Notes: generated by a model from the letters alone, not told the origin. A DNA stretch of 12,070 bases from DASXYU01 sp036502295 (GCA_036502295.1 DASXYU010000022.1:1-12070); one strand, 5' to 3'. Positions 1 to 6,814 are shown, numbered from the stretch's first letter. A program made the numbers and translations.

Positions 1-8
1 TCAATAGA

Positions 9-127
9 GTTTCGGCGACCATAGCGAGAGGGAAACGCCCGGTCCCATCCCGAACCCGGAAGCTAAGCCTCTCAGCGCCGATGGTACTGCGCGGGCCACT
101 GCGTGGGAGAGTAGGACGTCGCCGGAC
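9..127 (+). rRNA. rrf: 5S ribosomal RNA
   Basis: This is the 5S rRNA of the large ribosomal subunit. The internal blocks GGGAAACGCCCGGTCCCAT and CCGAACCCGGAAGCTAAG, and the 3' block GAGAGTAGGAC, are the standard actinobacterial 5S sequence. The terminal helix closes: bases 11-19 (TTCGGCGAC) pair with 118-126 (GTCGCCGGA) with one G-U pair. The length of about 119 nt is normal. Exact ends are estimated from the helix and family convention and may be off by a few bases. Bases 1-8 would be the 23S-5S spacer, so the rest of the rRNA operon lies to the left of the window. Confidence 0.96.
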
Positions 128-136
128 ACAACTACG

Positions 137-177
137 ACGAGGGTCGTTCGGTTTGCCGAACGACCCTCGTCCTTTTT
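137..177 (+). terminator. intrinsic terminator of the rRNA operon
   Basis: A perfect 15-bp inverted repeat (137-151 with 156-170, arms ACGAGGGTCGTTCGG and its complement) encloses a four-base TTTG loop. It is followed by CC and a run of five T (173-177). It lies ten bases after the 5S 3' end, where an rRNA operon terminator is expected. The opposite strand lacks a T-run, so it should act only on rightward transcription. Its presence implies that the next gene needs its own promoter or readthrough. Confidence 0.94.
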
Positions 178-224
178 CATTTACAGCCTATTTTTATAGC
201 TACATAGAGTCGGGATCTGATCGT

Positions 225-1619
225 ATGGCAGAAGCAGCAGGTGGGCGCGCTCCGCGCTCAGGCGGATCGCGGGGCGGGCGCAGCGCTGGCGAGCAGGGCG
301 CCGGTCGCGGCGCACCACGAGGCGCTGGCCGTCCAACGCGTGCTGGCGATGCCGGGCGGTCTGCAGCTTCTGACCGTGGACGCCGTAGTGCAGACGGCCG
401 GAAGGCTACGGGGGCGGGACGCGCGGGTGGCGCGCCCCGATCCAGCGGGCCGCGTAGCGGCGACCCCAGTCGGACTTCGGGCTTCGGCCGCAACGGCGAC
501 GGGCCACGTTCCGGCGGCGCTCCCCGGAGCGGAGCGGGTTCCCGTACCTCCTCGGCATCAGATGCACGTCCTGACCGTGCAGGACGTCCCCCAGGTGCGG
601 GCTCTGGAACTTACAACCGTCCCGAGCGTTCGTCGCGTTCGGAAAGCCGCGCCAGCTATGACCGTCCCGCCCGGGGCGAGGGGAACCCCTCTTCGGGACG
701 AAGTGAACGTGCCGCTCGTAGCGAGTCGCGTCCGACCAGTGGCCGGTCTGAAAGTCGTCAGAGCGCAGCGTCCGCTGATCGCAGTTCGTCACGCGGTGCA
801 GCGCGTCCTGCGACTGGCGGCAATCCGCGGAGCGACCGCGGCGCCGGTGCACGTTCCACCGGCGGCCGGCCGGTAGGCGGACGTCCCGCGAGCGGTCGGC
901 CGCGAAGTACGGACAACGATTACACGCCACGTCCCCGTCGAGGTGGCGAGAACCGGGCTCCGGAGCCTGAGATCCCCACGCACGTCGATCTGGGCCTGCT
1001 CGATCGCTCGGTTCGTGCCGAACTGCGGTCCCTGACGAAGCCCAACGCCGAGGCCATCGCCGGACACCTGATCATGGCCGGCCAGCTCGTTGATTCGGAC
1101 CCGAAGCGAGCGCTTGAGCATGCACGCGCCGCCCGCGGCCGTGCGTCGCGTCTTGCTGCGACTCGTGAGGCAGTCGGCATCGCGGCGTACTACGCCGAGG
1201 AGTGGACCGAAGCCCTCAATGAACTGCGCACGGCCCGCCGGATCTCCGGCGACCCCCGCAACCTGCCGCTACTTGCAGATATTGAGCGAGCACTCGGGCG
1301 TCCTCAGAATGCGGTGAAGGCCCTCAGCGATTTACAGGTGAGCAAGCTTGATCCGGAGAGTCGGGCAGAGTTGTTCATCGTGGTTGCCGGCGCGCGCCGC
1401 GATATGGGCCAGCCGGATGCCGCCCTCGCTGTCCTTGCAAAGGGTGGCCTCGACCGTGACAGGCCGCGGCCAGGTTCGATTCGACTCTGGTACACCTACG
1501 CCGACACGCTTGTGGAAGTCGGTCGCACCGCGGAGGCAGCGACCTGGTTCGCGGCGGCGGCGGCGCTGGATGTCGAAGGCGAGACCGACGCGGCCGAGCG
1601 CGCGGCCGATCTGCTCTGA
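225..1619 (+). CDS. Arg/Gly/Ser-rich disordered protein with C-terminal TPR-like domain (Rv1691-type)
   Basis: A 464-residue protein in two parts. Residues 1-250 are low-complexity and rich in R, G, S, A and P, with about 50 Arg but only one Lys, few aromatics and no Cys; this looks disordered. Residues about 255-464 are helical, with TPR-like helix pairs (for example around 293-335, 345-371, 380-405 and 420-449). By position and C-terminal sequence it corresponds to M. tuberculosis Rv1691, a TPR-like protein of unknown role. I chose ATG 225 because the open frame reaches back to an ATG at 81 that lies inside the 5S rRNA. The ribosome site is weak (CGGGA at 211-215). A TAGAGT at 205-210 fits the actinobacterial -10 consensus TANNNT and would give a very short leader. 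The arginine-rich tail suggests nucleic-acid binding, which is inference only. Confidence 0.85.
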   Translation: MAEAAGGRAPRSGGSRGGRSAGEQGAGRGAPRGAGRPTRAGDAGRSAASDRGRRSADGRKATGAGRAGGAPRSSGPRSGDPSRTSGFGRNGDGPRSGGAPRSGAGSRTSSASDARPDRAGRPPGAGSGTYNRPERSSRSESRASYDRPARGEGNPSSGRSERAARSESRPTSGRSESRQSAASADRSSSRGAARPATGGNPRSDRGAGARSTGGRPVGGRPASGRPRSTDNDYTPRPRRGGENRAPEPEIPTHVDLGLLDRSVRAELRSLTKPNAEAIAGHLIMAGQLVDSDPKRALEHARAARGRASRLAATREAVGIAAYYAEEWTEALNELRTARRISGDPRNLPLLADIERALGRPQNAVKALSDLQVSKLDPESRAELFIVVAGARRDMGQPDAALAVLAKGGLDRDRPRPGSIRLWYTYADTLVEVGRTAEAATWFAAAAALDVEGETDAAERAADLL

Positions 1620-1627
1620 TAGGCGTC

Positions 1628-2686
1628 GTGACGATCCCCCTCGGCAGCGACCACCCGCTCGACGTCCTCTATGACGTCGCCCTGCTTGACCTGGACGGCG
1701 TGGTCTACATCGGACCGAACGCCGTCCCCGGCGTACCCGAGGCTCTGGGTCGCGCCCGCCACGCGGGCATGCAGATCGCTTTCGTGACGAACAACGCGGC
1801 ACGACCACCTGCGGTGGTCGCGTCGCACCTCACCGAACTCGGAATCGTGGCGGAGTCCGCCGAGGTGATCACCTCGGCTCAGGCCGCAGCTCGCTACCTG
1901 GCAGAACACCTGCCTGCAGGGGCGAAGGTGCTCGTGGTCGGCACCACCGGCCTGTACGAGGCGCTCACCGAGCGCGGACTTGTTCCGGTGGCACTCGCCT
2001 CTGACGATGTGATGGCGGTGGTCCAGGGATATTCGCCCGCAACCGACTGGCACATGCTTGCTGAGGGCGCCGTGGCGATCGGGCACGGCAAACCCTGGGT
2101 CGCGACCAACGGCGATCCGACTGTGCCGTCGCCCCGCGGCCCGCTGCCGGGAAACGGATCGCTCGTCGCTGCGCTGCGGTACGCCACGGGCCGAGAGCCG
2201 GTGATCACCGGGAAGCCTGATCCCGCCATGCACCGCGAGACGATCCTGCGAACTGGGGCCAGCAATCCGCTGGTAGTCGGCGACCGCCTCGACACCGACA
2301 TCGAAGGAGCCAATGCGGTCGGCTGCGCGAGCCTGCTCGTCTTCAGCGGCGTCACACGGCCGAAGGACGTCCTCTTCATACCTGCGCATCTCCGTCCGAC
2401 GTACTTCGGCTCAGACCTGGCGGCCCTGCTCCACAGTCACGTCGGCGTCACCAGAGACGAGGACGGCTGGCATTGCGGTACGTGGCACGTCTTCGCGACC
2501 GAGACAGGTCTGCTGCTCTCGCACGACGGCAGCGCCGAGGACGACGGCTGGGATGCACTGCGCGTCCTCGCGGTGGCTTCGTGGGTCAGCGCCGACCGTG
2601 AGGAAGAGGCCGAGCGGGCGAGCGGCGTGATCGGTGCTGCCGACTCGTCCTCCGCTGCCGAACTGTCTCGGCTCGGACTGAGCTAG
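1628..2686 (+). CDS. HAD-IIA family phosphatase, probable glycerol-3-phosphate phosphatase (Rv1692-type)
   Basis: A 352-residue haloacid-dehalogenase-superfamily phosphatase with all four motifs: DLDG with nucleophile D21 and acid/base D23, T54 in FVTNNAARP, K196 in TGKPDP, and GDRLDTDI with D219 and D224 for Mg2+. The region between motifs II and III has the size of the C2A cap of the NagD/phosphoglycolate-phosphatase-like group. About 100 residues follow the HAD core; Rv1692 also carries a C-terminal extension, described as GNAT-like. Rv1692 is reported to dephosphorylate glycerol 3-phosphate in glycerophospholipid recycling; that substrate is carried over here by synteny and length (353 residues in M. 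tuberculosis). It starts at GTG 8 nt after the TPR gene, probably in one transcript, with no strong ribosome site. Its TAG stop overlaps the convergent neighbour's stop. Confidence 0.92.
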   Translation: MTIPLGSDHPLDVLYDVALLDLDGVVYIGPNAVPGVPEALGRARHAGMQIAFVTNNAARPPAVVASHLTELGIVAESAEVITSAQAAARYLAEHLPAGAKVLVVGTTGLYEALTERGLVPVALASDDVMAVVQGYSPATDWHMLAEGAVAIGHGKPWVATNGDPTVPSPRGPLPGNGSLVAALRYATGREPVITGKPDPAMHRETILRTGASNPLVVGDRLDTDIEGANAVGCASLLVFSGVTRPKDVLFIPAHLRPTYFGSDLAALLHSHVGVTRDEDGWHCGTWHVFATETGLLLSHDGSAEDDGWDALRVLAVASWVSADREEEAERASGVIGAADSSSAAELSRLGLS

Positions 2687-3018
2687 AAGACGTTCTTCAA
2701 TCTCAGCAGGTCCAGCGGGCTGGCATGGATCTTCACCCGTCCTGCAGCCCACGCCTTCGCCATGCTCAGACCGCCGTCGACCATAGCGACCAGATCATCA
2801 CTGGCCATCGAGAGGCGCACCTGGGCGGAGGGGTCTCCAGTCCGCCGGATGTCGGTCAACGTGCCGTCGTAGAGGCGGGCGCCGAAGACCACGCCCAGAT
2901 CGGTGACAGTGCAGCTCAGTGTCCTGTCGATCTGCGCCTTCTTGCGCGCCGCGGCATCGCCCTCGAGCTCGGCGGCGAAGCGGTGGAACGCGTCCTCGCA
3001 TTCCTCGATCGTGGCCAT
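2683..3018 (-). CDS. small SCP2 sterol-carrier-like domain protein
   Basis: A 111-residue single-domain protein resembling the SCP2 sterol-binding-domain proteins that sit beside tlyA in many actinomycetes. Features include the N-terminal helix (MATIEECEDAFHRF), a central strand region (DRTLSCTVTDLGVVFGARL, then DIRRTGDPSAQVRLSMASDD), and the C-terminal helix-strand-helix AWAAGRVKIHASPLDLLRL. SCP2 folds bind lipids in a hydrophobic tunnel; the ligand here is unknown. There is no signal peptide or membrane segment, so it is probably cytoplasmic. The open frame extends upstream to 3138, but ATG 3018 is preceded by an excellent ribosome site and begins where homologues begin; the longer version would run through the divergent gene. 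It is the only minus-strand gene in the window and is convergent with the phosphatase. Confidence 0.88.
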   Translation of the reverse strand: MATIEECEDAFHRFAAELEGDAAARKKAQIDRTLSCTVTDLGVVFGARLYDGTLTDIRRTGDPSAQVRLSMASDDLVAMVDGGLSMAKAWAAGRVKIHASPLDLLRLKNVF

Positions 3019-3023
3019 CGGTA

Positions 3024-3032
3024 CCCTCTCCT
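3024..3032 (-). promoter_or_regulatory. ribosome binding site fixing the start of the SCP2-like gene
   Basis: On the minus strand AGGAGAGGG lies just upstream of ATG 3018; the GAGG core ends 6 nt before the start. This is the best Shine-Dalgarno match in the reading frame and argues for ATG 3018 over the upstream in-frame start at 3138. Confidence 0.75.
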
Positions 3033-3035
3033 GCA

Positions 3036-3051
3036 GAGGCATTGATGCCTC
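3036..3051. promoter_or_regulatory. 16-bp palindrome in a divergent intergenic gap, candidate operator or leader hairpin
   Basis: GAGGCAT-TG-ATGCCTC is a perfect dyad with 7-bp arms and a two-base centre. It lies in the 64-bp gap (3019-3082) between two divergently transcribed genes. On the minus strand TACGCT (3063 down to 3058) fits the TANNNT -10 consensus and would start transcription at or inside the palindrome. There is no T-run, so it is not a terminator. It could be a repressor site or a leader hairpin just ahead of the SCP2-like gene's ribosome site. No regulator is encoded nearby. Confidence 0.45.
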
Positions 3052-3082
3052 GTGCGAAGCGTAGGCGAATGAAGGAGCCCAG

Positions 3083-3235
3083 GTGACCGAGCCCAGTGAG
3101 AACAGCGATATGGCCGCCCGGTTCACGGAACGTCTCAAGGCCGTAGATGAGCGGCCCGTGGCCGAGCACGCCGAGATCTACCAGCAGTTGCACGGCGAAC
3201 TGCAGGCGGCACTCGCCGAGATCGACGCACGTTGA
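3083..3235 (+). CDS. 50-residue acidic helical protein of unknown function (Rv1693 position)
   Basis: A GTG-started gene of 50 codons preceded by GAAGGAG (3071-3077), 5 nt from the start. The product begins VTEPSENSDMAARFTERLKA and ends AALAEIDAR. It has 11 acidic and 5 basic residues and looks like one or two amphipathic helices, with no membrane segment or signal. It occupies the place of the short Rv1693 gene just before tlyA in M. tuberculosis, and small acidic proteins of this kind are common there in actinomycetes. Function is unknown. Its TGA stop (3233-3235) is in the same reading frame as tlyA, whose start lies 18 nt downstream, so translational coupling is likely. An in-frame ATG at 3110 is a weaker alternative start. 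Confidence 0.75.
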   Translation: MTEPSENSDMAARFTERLKAVDERPVAEHAEIYQQLHGELQAALAEIDAR

Positions 3236-3241
3236 ACGCGC

Positions 3242-3247
3242 GGAGGT
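3242..3247 (+). promoter_or_regulatory. Shine-Dalgarno site that places the tlyA start at CTG 3254
   Basis: GGAGGT is a near-perfect anti-16S match with six bases (AGCAAC) before CTG 3254. No ATG, GTG or TTG occurs in the tlyA frame between the upstream stop (3233) and TTG 3335. The TTG has no comparable site and would remove much of the S4 domain. Confidence 0.75.
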
Positions 3248-3253
3248 AGCAAC

Positions 3254-4072
3254 CTGTCCGCGCAACGGGTACGTCGACTCGACGTTGAGCTCGTCAGGCG
3301 TGGCCTGGCCCGTTCACGTGAGCAGGCGGTCGAGTTGATCGCTGCGGGGCGCATCCTTGTCGGCGGCGTTCAGGCAACGAAAGCGGCGAGCGGGGTCTCC
3401 GGTGAGATCGGCATCAAGCTTGTCACCGACGAAGACGACCCGAACTACGCATCCCGGGGCGGGCACAAACTCGCCGGCGCACTCGCCGCCTTTCCTGCGG
3501 TTGCCGTTGAAGGCAAGCGATGCCTCGACGCGGGAGCGTCGACGGGCGGCTTCACCGATGTCCTGCTTCGTGCCGGGGCACGCGAGGTCGTCGCGGTGGA
3601 CGTCGGCTACGGACAGCTCGTCTGGTCGCTGCAGAATGATCCCCGCGTCCACGTGCACGACCGCACCAACATTCGCAACCTCACGCCCGAGGCGATCGGC
3701 GGGCCCGCCCAGCTCACCGTCGCCGATCTCTCGTTCATCTCTCTGAAGCTCGTGCTCCCGGCGCTGGGTGCCTGCACCACCGAGGACGGCGACATGCTGC
3801 CGATGGTGAAGCCACAGTTCGAGGTCGGCAAGGAGCGCCTCGGCGCCGGGGGCGTGGTGCGCGACCCGGCGCTTCGGGGCGAGACGGTGGTCGATGTCGC
3901 GGCGACTGCTGCCGAATTGGGATGGCGCGCCGCAGGGGTCGTGGCGAGTCCACTGCCCGGTCCCTCGGGCAACGTGGAATTCTTTCTGTGGCTGCGTCGT
4001 GGTCCGGCTGTATGGCTCGACGCAGGGACGATCATGGACATGGTCATCGCAGCCGCGGAGGAGGTGTCATGA
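3254..4072 (+). CDS. tlyA: TlyA-type 16S/23S rRNA 2'-O-methyltransferase, probable CTG start
   Basis: A 272-residue TlyA homologue. In M. tuberculosis TlyA uses S-adenosylmethionine to methylate ribose 2'-OH groups of C1409 (16S) and C1920 (23S), and its loss gives capreomycin/viomycin resistance. Residues about 8-60 are an S4 RNA-binding domain (LDVELVRRGLARSREQA). The Rossmann-like methyltransferase follows, with LDAGASTGGFTDVLL (91-105) binding the cofactor. The proposed catalytic tetrad is present: K72, D158 (VADLSF), K186 (MVKPQFE) and E242 (GNVEFFLWLR). Starting at CTG gives 272 residues against 268 in M. tuberculosis and keeps the whole S4 domain; the next possible start, TTG 3335, would lose residues 1-27. 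The stop overlaps the nadK start as ATGA. TlyA has also been called a haemolysin, but the rRNA methylase role is the better supported one. Confidence 0.94.
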   Translation: MSAQRVRRLDVELVRRGLARSREQAVELIAAGRILVGGVQATKAASGVSGEIGIKLVTDEDDPNYASRGGHKLAGALAAFPAVAVEGKRCLDAGASTGGFTDVLLRAGAREVVAVDVGYGQLVWSLQNDPRVHVHDRTNIRNLTPEAIGGPAQLTVADLSFISLKLVLPALGACTTEDGDMLPMVKPQFEVGKERLGAGGVVRDPALRGETVVDVAATAAELGWRAAGVVASPLPGPSGNVEFFLWLRRGPAVWLDAGTIMDMVIAAAEEVS

Positions 4073-4983
4073 GCTCGAGTACGCGATCGATCCTGCTGGT
4101 GGTCCATCCTGGGCGTGAGCAGATCGTCGCACTTGTCGAGGACGCGGCGAAACGGCTCATCGATGCCGGTTTCGAAGTGCGCATGCAACCCGGTGAAGCC
4201 GCCCTCGCGGGAGGGGCGGCAGTGACCGTCCTGCCCGGCGAGCGCGCCGCGGAGGGTGTAGAACTCGTTCTGGCGCTGGGAGGTGACGGCACATTCCTCC
4301 GGGCGGCCGAACCAGCCCGGGCGGCAGGTGCGCCGATGCTCGGAGTGAACCTGGGGCATGTCGGCTTCCTCGCGGAGGCAGAGCCGCATGCCCTCGCCGA
4401 AACCATCGACGCGATCGTCAACCGCCAGTACACGGTCGAGCAGCGCGTCACTGTCGAGGCGGAGGTTCACCTTGGAACGCGAATAGTCGGATCCGCGTGG
4501 GCCTTGAACGAGGTCTCCGTCGAGCGCACCAACAGGGAGCGAATGCTCGATGTCGCGGTAGCGGTCGATGGCAGGCCTCTCCTGCGTTTCGGCTGCGACG
4601 GCGTTCTCTGCGCGACGCCGACCGGTTCCACCGCCTACGCGTTCTCCGTCGGCGGACCCATTCTCTGGCCCAACGTCGACGCGATGCTCATCGTCCCCAA
4701 TGCTGCCCACGCACTCTTCGCCCGCCCGATCGTGGTGGCACCGACCTCGACCGTTCAGATCGACCTTCTCGGTACCGAGCACGAGGCCGTTCTCACCTGC
4801 GACGGCAGACGTTCCGTTTCGCTGCCGGCCGGCGCGCAGGTGTACGTGCGGCGCGGCGCGGCTCCGGTGCGGATCGCGCGCCCACACGACGGCTGGGACT
4901 TCGCCGACCGTCTCGTCAGCAAGTTCCAGTTACCGGTACGCAGTTTCCGGGAAGCAACGTCGCCGCCCGACCAGATCGGCTGA
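4069..4983 (+). CDS. nadK: NAD kinase
   Basis: A 304-residue NAD kinase (M. tuberculosis PpnK is 307), which phosphorylates NAD+ to NADP+ with ATP or polyphosphate in the cytoplasm. The family motifs are present: GGDGTFLR at 71-78 with catalytic D73, NE at 147-148 in ALNEVSVER, and CDGVLCATPTGSTAY at 176-190, which binds the nucleotide. ATG 4069 is preceded by GGAGGAGGT (4057-4065) and overlaps the tlyA stop, so the genes are translationally coupled. An upstream in-frame start at 3922 is rejected because it reads through tlyA and matches no NadK N-terminus. Its place between tlyA and recN is conserved in actinobacteria. Confidence 0.96.
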   Translation: MSSSTRSILLVVHPGREQIVALVEDAAKRLIDAGFEVRMQPGEAALAGGAAVTVLPGERAAEGVELVLALGGDGTFLRAAEPARAAGAPMLGVNLGHVGFLAEAEPHALAETIDAIVNRQYTVEQRVTVEAEVHLGTRIVGSAWALNEVSVERTNRERMLDVAVAVDGRPLLRFGCDGVLCATPTGSTAYAFSVGGPILWPNVDAMLIVPNAAHALFARPIVVAPTSTVQIDLLGTEHEAVLTCDGRRSVSLPAGAQVYVRRGAAPVRIARPHDGWDFADRLVSKFQLPVRSFREATSPPDQIG

Positions 4984-4986
4984 GCG

Positions 4987-6759
4987 ATGCTGGAAGAGTT
5001 GCGAATTCGTGGACTCGGCGTGATCGAGGACGCAGTGCTTCCGCTCGGAGCCGGTCTCACCGCCGTCACCGGCGAGACCGGCGCAGGCAAGACGATGGTC
5101 GTCAGCGGCCTGCTCCTGCTCTTCGGTGGGAAGGCTGATGCCGCGCGAGTGCGTTCCGGTGCAGAGCAGGCAAGCGTGGACGGCCGCCTTGACGTGGGTG
5201 GCGATGTGGACGTCGCAGCCCGAGTGCGCAACGCCGGCGGGGATCTCGACGACGACTCCGGCTTGATCATTCGCCGTGTGGTGAGCGTGAGTGGGCGTTC
5301 GCGCGCCCACGTCGGTGGGGCGCCGGTACCGTTGGCCGTCCTCGGCGAACTCGCCGATCACCTGGTCGCGGTGCACGGTCAGGCCGATCAACAGCGCCTC
5401 ACGCGTCCTGGCCGGCAACGGGCTGCACTTGACCGCTTCGCCGGACTCGACCTCGTCGAATACCAGACCGCCTATGCCGCATGGCGTGATGCTGAGACGG
5501 CGCTCACCGACCGGACGACCCGCCTGGGCGAGCTCCGCCGGGAAGCCGATCTGCTGCAGCACGGGATCGCCGAGATCGAGACTGTCGCCCCCGAGCCGGG
5601 AGAGGACGCCGAGCTCGCGGCGGCCGCGACACGCCTGGGCCATGCGGATGCCCTCGTTGCTGCCGCCCACGCAGCACATGACCTCCTGCTCGGCAGCGCC
5701 GAGACCCCGTTGGAGGATGCCGCCGACGTCGCCGGGCTGCTGGGTGCAGCCGTGCGGGTGCTTGCGCAGCAGGCCGGCTCCGATCCGGCACTCGATGCAC
5801 TCGCGGAACGGCTCGTCGACGTCGCCACCGTGAGCGCGGATCTCGGCGCGGATCTCGGCGCATACGCCGAGGACCTCGACGCCGATCCCGCGCAACTGGC
5901 CCGAGTCGAGCAACGACGTGCCCAGCTCCAGGCGCTGATCCGCAAATACGCCCCAGGACCCCAGCCCGATCTCGCCGCCGTGTTGCAGTGGAACAAAAAT
6001 GCCGCCGAGCGTCTCGCCGAGATCGATGTCTCGGATGAGGCGATCGCGGCCCTTGTCGCGTCGCGCGACGATGCGCGCGACGCGGTGGCGGCGCTTGGGT
6101 ATCAGCTCAGCGATGTCCGACGCGAGGCGGCATCGCGTTTGGCGGCCGCGGTGACGACCGAACTCGCCGGGCTCGCGATGGCAGCATCCAGGATCGACAT
6201 CGCCGTGCGACCGCGTAGTGCGACGACAGCCGGCGCCGTCCTCACTGTTGCCGGCGTGGACCTCGGCGTCGGTCCCGACGGCATGGATGAGGTCGAGTTC
6301 CTGCTGCAGGCGCATCCCCAGTCGCCCGTGCTGCCGCTGGCTCGCTCCGCATCCGGTGGCGAGCTGTCGCGTGTGATGCTGGCCCTTGAACTCAGCCTCG
6401 CCGGACTCGACCCCGTGCCGACGATGGTCTTCGACGAGGTGGATGCCGGTGTCGGCGGTCGGGCTGCGCTGGAGGTGGGGCGGCGGCTCGCACAACTTGC
6501 CCGCCGCTGCCAGGTGGTGGTCGTTACGCATCTGGCCCAGGTGGCGGCATATGCGGACCAGCACATTGTCGTCGATCGTGCGGGGGAGTCGGGGGAGCAG
6601 GCGGTGAGGTTGAGCGATGTACGACTCGTCGAAGGCGGTGAAAGAACCGCGGAACTAGCCCGGATGCTGTCGGGCAGCGACTCCAGGACCGCACTCAAGC
6701 ATGCCGCCGAACTCCTTGCGACGGTCGAGTCCGAACGCGGTTCCCTGTTAAAGAAGTGA
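4987..6759 (+). CDS. recN: DNA repair protein RecN
   Basis: A 590-residue SMC-like ATPase of double-strand-break repair. Head half-domains at both ends flank a central coiled coil. The Walker A box is GETGAGKT at 29-36, the ABC signature is SASGGELSR at 454-462, and Walker B is TMVFDEVDAG from 479, with D483 and E484. The switch region VVVVTHLAQVAAYAD follows. Residues about 150-380 are rich in Glu, Ala and Leu with heptad-like spacing, as expected of the RecN coiled coil. The length is normal for the family. It starts 3 nt after the nadK stop with no good ribosome site, so translation probably depends on coupling. In many bacteria recN is SOS-induced; I see no LexA-type site directly upstream, and it seems to be transcribed with nadK. 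Confidence 0.97.
   Translation: MLEELRIRGLGVIEDAVLPLGAGLTAVTGETGAGKTMVVSGLLLLFGGKADAARVRSGAEQASVDGRLDVGGDVDVAARVRNAGGDLDDDSGLIIRRVVSVSGRSRAHVGGAPVPLAVLGELADHLVAVHGQADQQRLTRPGRQRAALDRFAGLDLVEYQTAYAAWRDAETALTDRTTRLGELRREADLLQHGIAEIETVAPEPGEDAELAAAATRLGHADALVAAAHAAHDLLLGSAETPLEDAADVAGLLGAAVRVLAQQAGSDPALDALAERLVDVATVSADLGADLGAYAEDLDADPAQLARVEQRRAQLQALIRKYAPGPQPDLAAVLQWNKNAAERLAEIDVSDEAIAALVASRDDARDAVAALGYQLSDVRREAASRLAAAVTTELAGLAMAASRIDIAVRPRSATTAGAVLTVAGVDLGVGPDGMDEVEFLLQAHPQSPVLPLARSASGGELSRVMLALELSLAGLDPVPTMVFDEVDAGVGGRAALEVGRRLAQLARRCQVVVVTHLAQVAAYADQHIVVDRAGESGEQAVRLSDVRLVEGGERTAELARMLSGSDSRTALKHAAELLATVESERGSLLKK
5836..5859 (+). repeat. 12-bp perfect tandem duplication inside recN
   Basis: GCGGATCTCGGC occurs twice back to back in frame, giving Ala-Asp-Leu-Gly twice at RecN residues 284-291 within the coiled-coil region. 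A unit gain or loss would keep the reading frame. It is probably a replication-slippage trace. Confidence 0.8.
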
Positions 6760-6792
6760 AAATTGTGAACTGACTGCGTGGCGGAACAAAGG

Positions 6793-6814
6793 CCTGCCAT
6801 CTATCGATGGCAGG
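6793..6814. promoter_or_regulatory. perfect 8-bp inverted repeat upstream of steA
   Basis: CCTGCCAT and ATGGCAGG flank a 6-nt spacer (CTATCG) in the 64-bp gap between recN and steA. The AGG of the right arm is part of AGGG (6812-6815), the likely ribosome site of steA, so the RNA hairpin could hide it. On DNA the dyad could be an operator. No T-run follows, so it is not a standard terminator. Function is inferred from position only. Confidence 0.4.

Noticed and set aside
81..224. In-frame upstream extension of the TPR-protein gene to ATG 81
   Set aside because: It would begin inside the 5S rRNA and run through the terminator hairpin; ATG 225 is the first start outside these RNA structures.
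241..876. Long overlapping open frame on the plus strand inside the Arg-rich region
   Set aside because: It is a by-product of GC-rich low-complexity sequence; no recognisable domain, no ribosome site, and the competing frame continues into a conserved TPR-like domain.
2686..2698. GAAGA-CGT-TCTTC inverted repeat as a terminator between the convergent genes
   Set aside because: The stem is only 5 bp and AT-leaning with no T-run, and it lies within the SCP2-like coding region.
3922..4068. Upstream in-frame start for nadK at 3922
   Set aside because: It lies within tlyA, adds a non-homologous arginine-rich N-terminus, and ATG 4069 has a strong ribosome site and the usual ATGA coupling.
3607..4887. 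426-codon open frame on the minus strand across tlyA and nadK
   Set aside because: Antisense to two genes with complete catalytic motifs; long antisense frames are expected at this GC content and the product resembles nothing.
4930..6564. 544-codon open frame on the minus strand opposite recN
   Set aside because: Mirror of recN codon bias; RecN has Walker A, signature and Walker B motifs, and the antisense product shows no domain.
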